The notes beneath the pieces were generated by a model. The model was not told the origin of the DNA and made no database searches. It saw only the letters and a list, made by a program, of their open reading frames with translations. This document shows positions 63,648-64,000 of a DNA stretch of 64,000 nucleotides, one piece after another. Both the position numbers and the translations under genes were made by a program. This stretch comes from an uncultured Erythrobacter sp. (GTDB taxonomy: Bacteria; Pseudomonadota; Alphaproteobacteria; Sphingomonadales; Sphingomonadaceae). The first letter of the stretch is position 1, and the number at the start of each line of letters is the position of its first letter. The stretch lies in contig CANLAD010000001.1 of the NCBI GenBank assembly GCA_947488755.1, forward strand, positions 2,551,501-2,615,500, written 5' to 3'.

Positions 63648-64000
63648 CTATTGGTCTCTTCCCTCCCGCTCGACCTCGCGCCAGCCGATGTCGCGGCGGC
63701 AGAAGCCGGTGGGGAAGTCGATCCCGTCGACCGCCTCGTAAGCGAGCCGCTGCGCTTCGGTGACGGAGCCGCCGGTTGCGGTGACGTTCAGCACACGCCC
63801 TCCGTTTGCGACCAGGTTTCCGCCTCTGGTGGCCGTCCCCGCATGAAAGACCATCACGCCGCCGGGCGCTTCGCCAAGCGCAATCGCGCCGCCTTTTTCC
63901 GGCGTTCCGGGATAGCCCTTCGCCGCCAGCACGACGGTCAGCGCGACCTCGCTCGCAAACTCGGCTTCGACGGAGGCCAGATCTCCCCGGGCGCAGGCGT
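63648..64000 (-). CDS. purD: Phosphoribosylamine-glycine ligase PurD (C-terminal part)
   Basis: The last 117 residues of a gene that starts beyond the window. The segment VVLAAKGYPGTPEKGGAIALGEAPGGVMVFHAGT and GGRVLNVTATGGSVTEAQRLAYEAV is the PurD C-domain. It makes glycinamide ribonucleotide in purine synthesis. The N-terminal ATP-grasp part is not visible. Confidence 0.92.
   Translation of the reverse strand, partial: ACARGDLASVEAEFASEVALTVVLAAKGYPGTPEKGGAIALGEAPGGVMVFHAGTATRGGNLVANGGRVLNVTATGGSVTEAQRLAYEAVDGIDFPTGFCRRDIGWREVEREGRDQ

Noticed and set aside
1..64000. CRISPR arrays, rRNA or tRNA genes
   Set aside because: No regularly spaced repeats, no rRNA signature and no tRNA-like T-arm or acceptor pattern was recognised by eye; a tRNAscan or Infernal run would be decisive.

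Overview
The window is a GC-rich chromosomal segment of an alphaproteobacterium. It most resembles Sphingomonadales, probably Erythrobacteraceae. This is inferred from gene order and lineage-typical families (DUF4402 pilin operon, DUF6489, DUF1491, UrcA, fused ThiS-ThiG, PopZ, REP-like elements that translate as HAELVSAS); no database search was possible. No rRNA, tRNA or CRISPR array was recognised.

Origin region (about 4.9-21 kb). On the minus strand run mnmE, mnmG, rsmG, parA, parB, rho, hemJ and hemE. On the plus strand run ppsR (DUF299), maf, aroE, coaE, dnaQ and ptsN. The divergent hemE/ppsR gap is the arrangement that holds the Caulobacter origin. Here it contains an AT-rich stretch and DnaA-box-like sequences, and three near-perfect parS sites lie in and beside rsmG and mnmG, so this is very probably the chromosomal origin/centromere region. 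Two tandem BLUF blue-light receptor genes sit between the mnmE side and rho. Left of parB is a chaperone-usher pilus operon (DUF4402 subunit, chaperone, usher) with a hairpin between subunit and chaperone. The window opens with the end of a free-methionine-R-sulfoxide reductase gene.

21-45 kb holds mostly housekeeping genes: SleB-like hydrolase, xthA, erpA, S9 peptidase, popZ, tolC with a PCMT-like gene, fumC, a LytS/LytTR two-component pair, rpsI-rplM, cutA, ctaA, a MerC-domain gene behind a Zur-like box, fused thiSG, an acyl-CoA ligase, ggt and pyrD.

45-59 kb holds an AraC regulator, a DUF885 protein and a complete suf operon (Rrf2 regulator, sufB, three inserted small genes, sufC, sufD, sufS, sufT, sufA). 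The regulator has a promoter with repeated half-sites. The 3' end of sufB is duplicated across a REP element. A 100-bp repeat with conserved ends and an unrelated 58-bp core occurs twice, in inverted orientation, in two convergent gaps (40.6 and 59.3 kb).

59-64 kb holds a cytochrome c, then a gene for a membrane protein with 12-residue solenoid repeats. That gene is split by a 2,074-bp IS1595-like element carrying two passenger genes. The 8-bp target duplication is intact, and removing the element restores a continuous 551-residue reading frame. The window ends inside purD.
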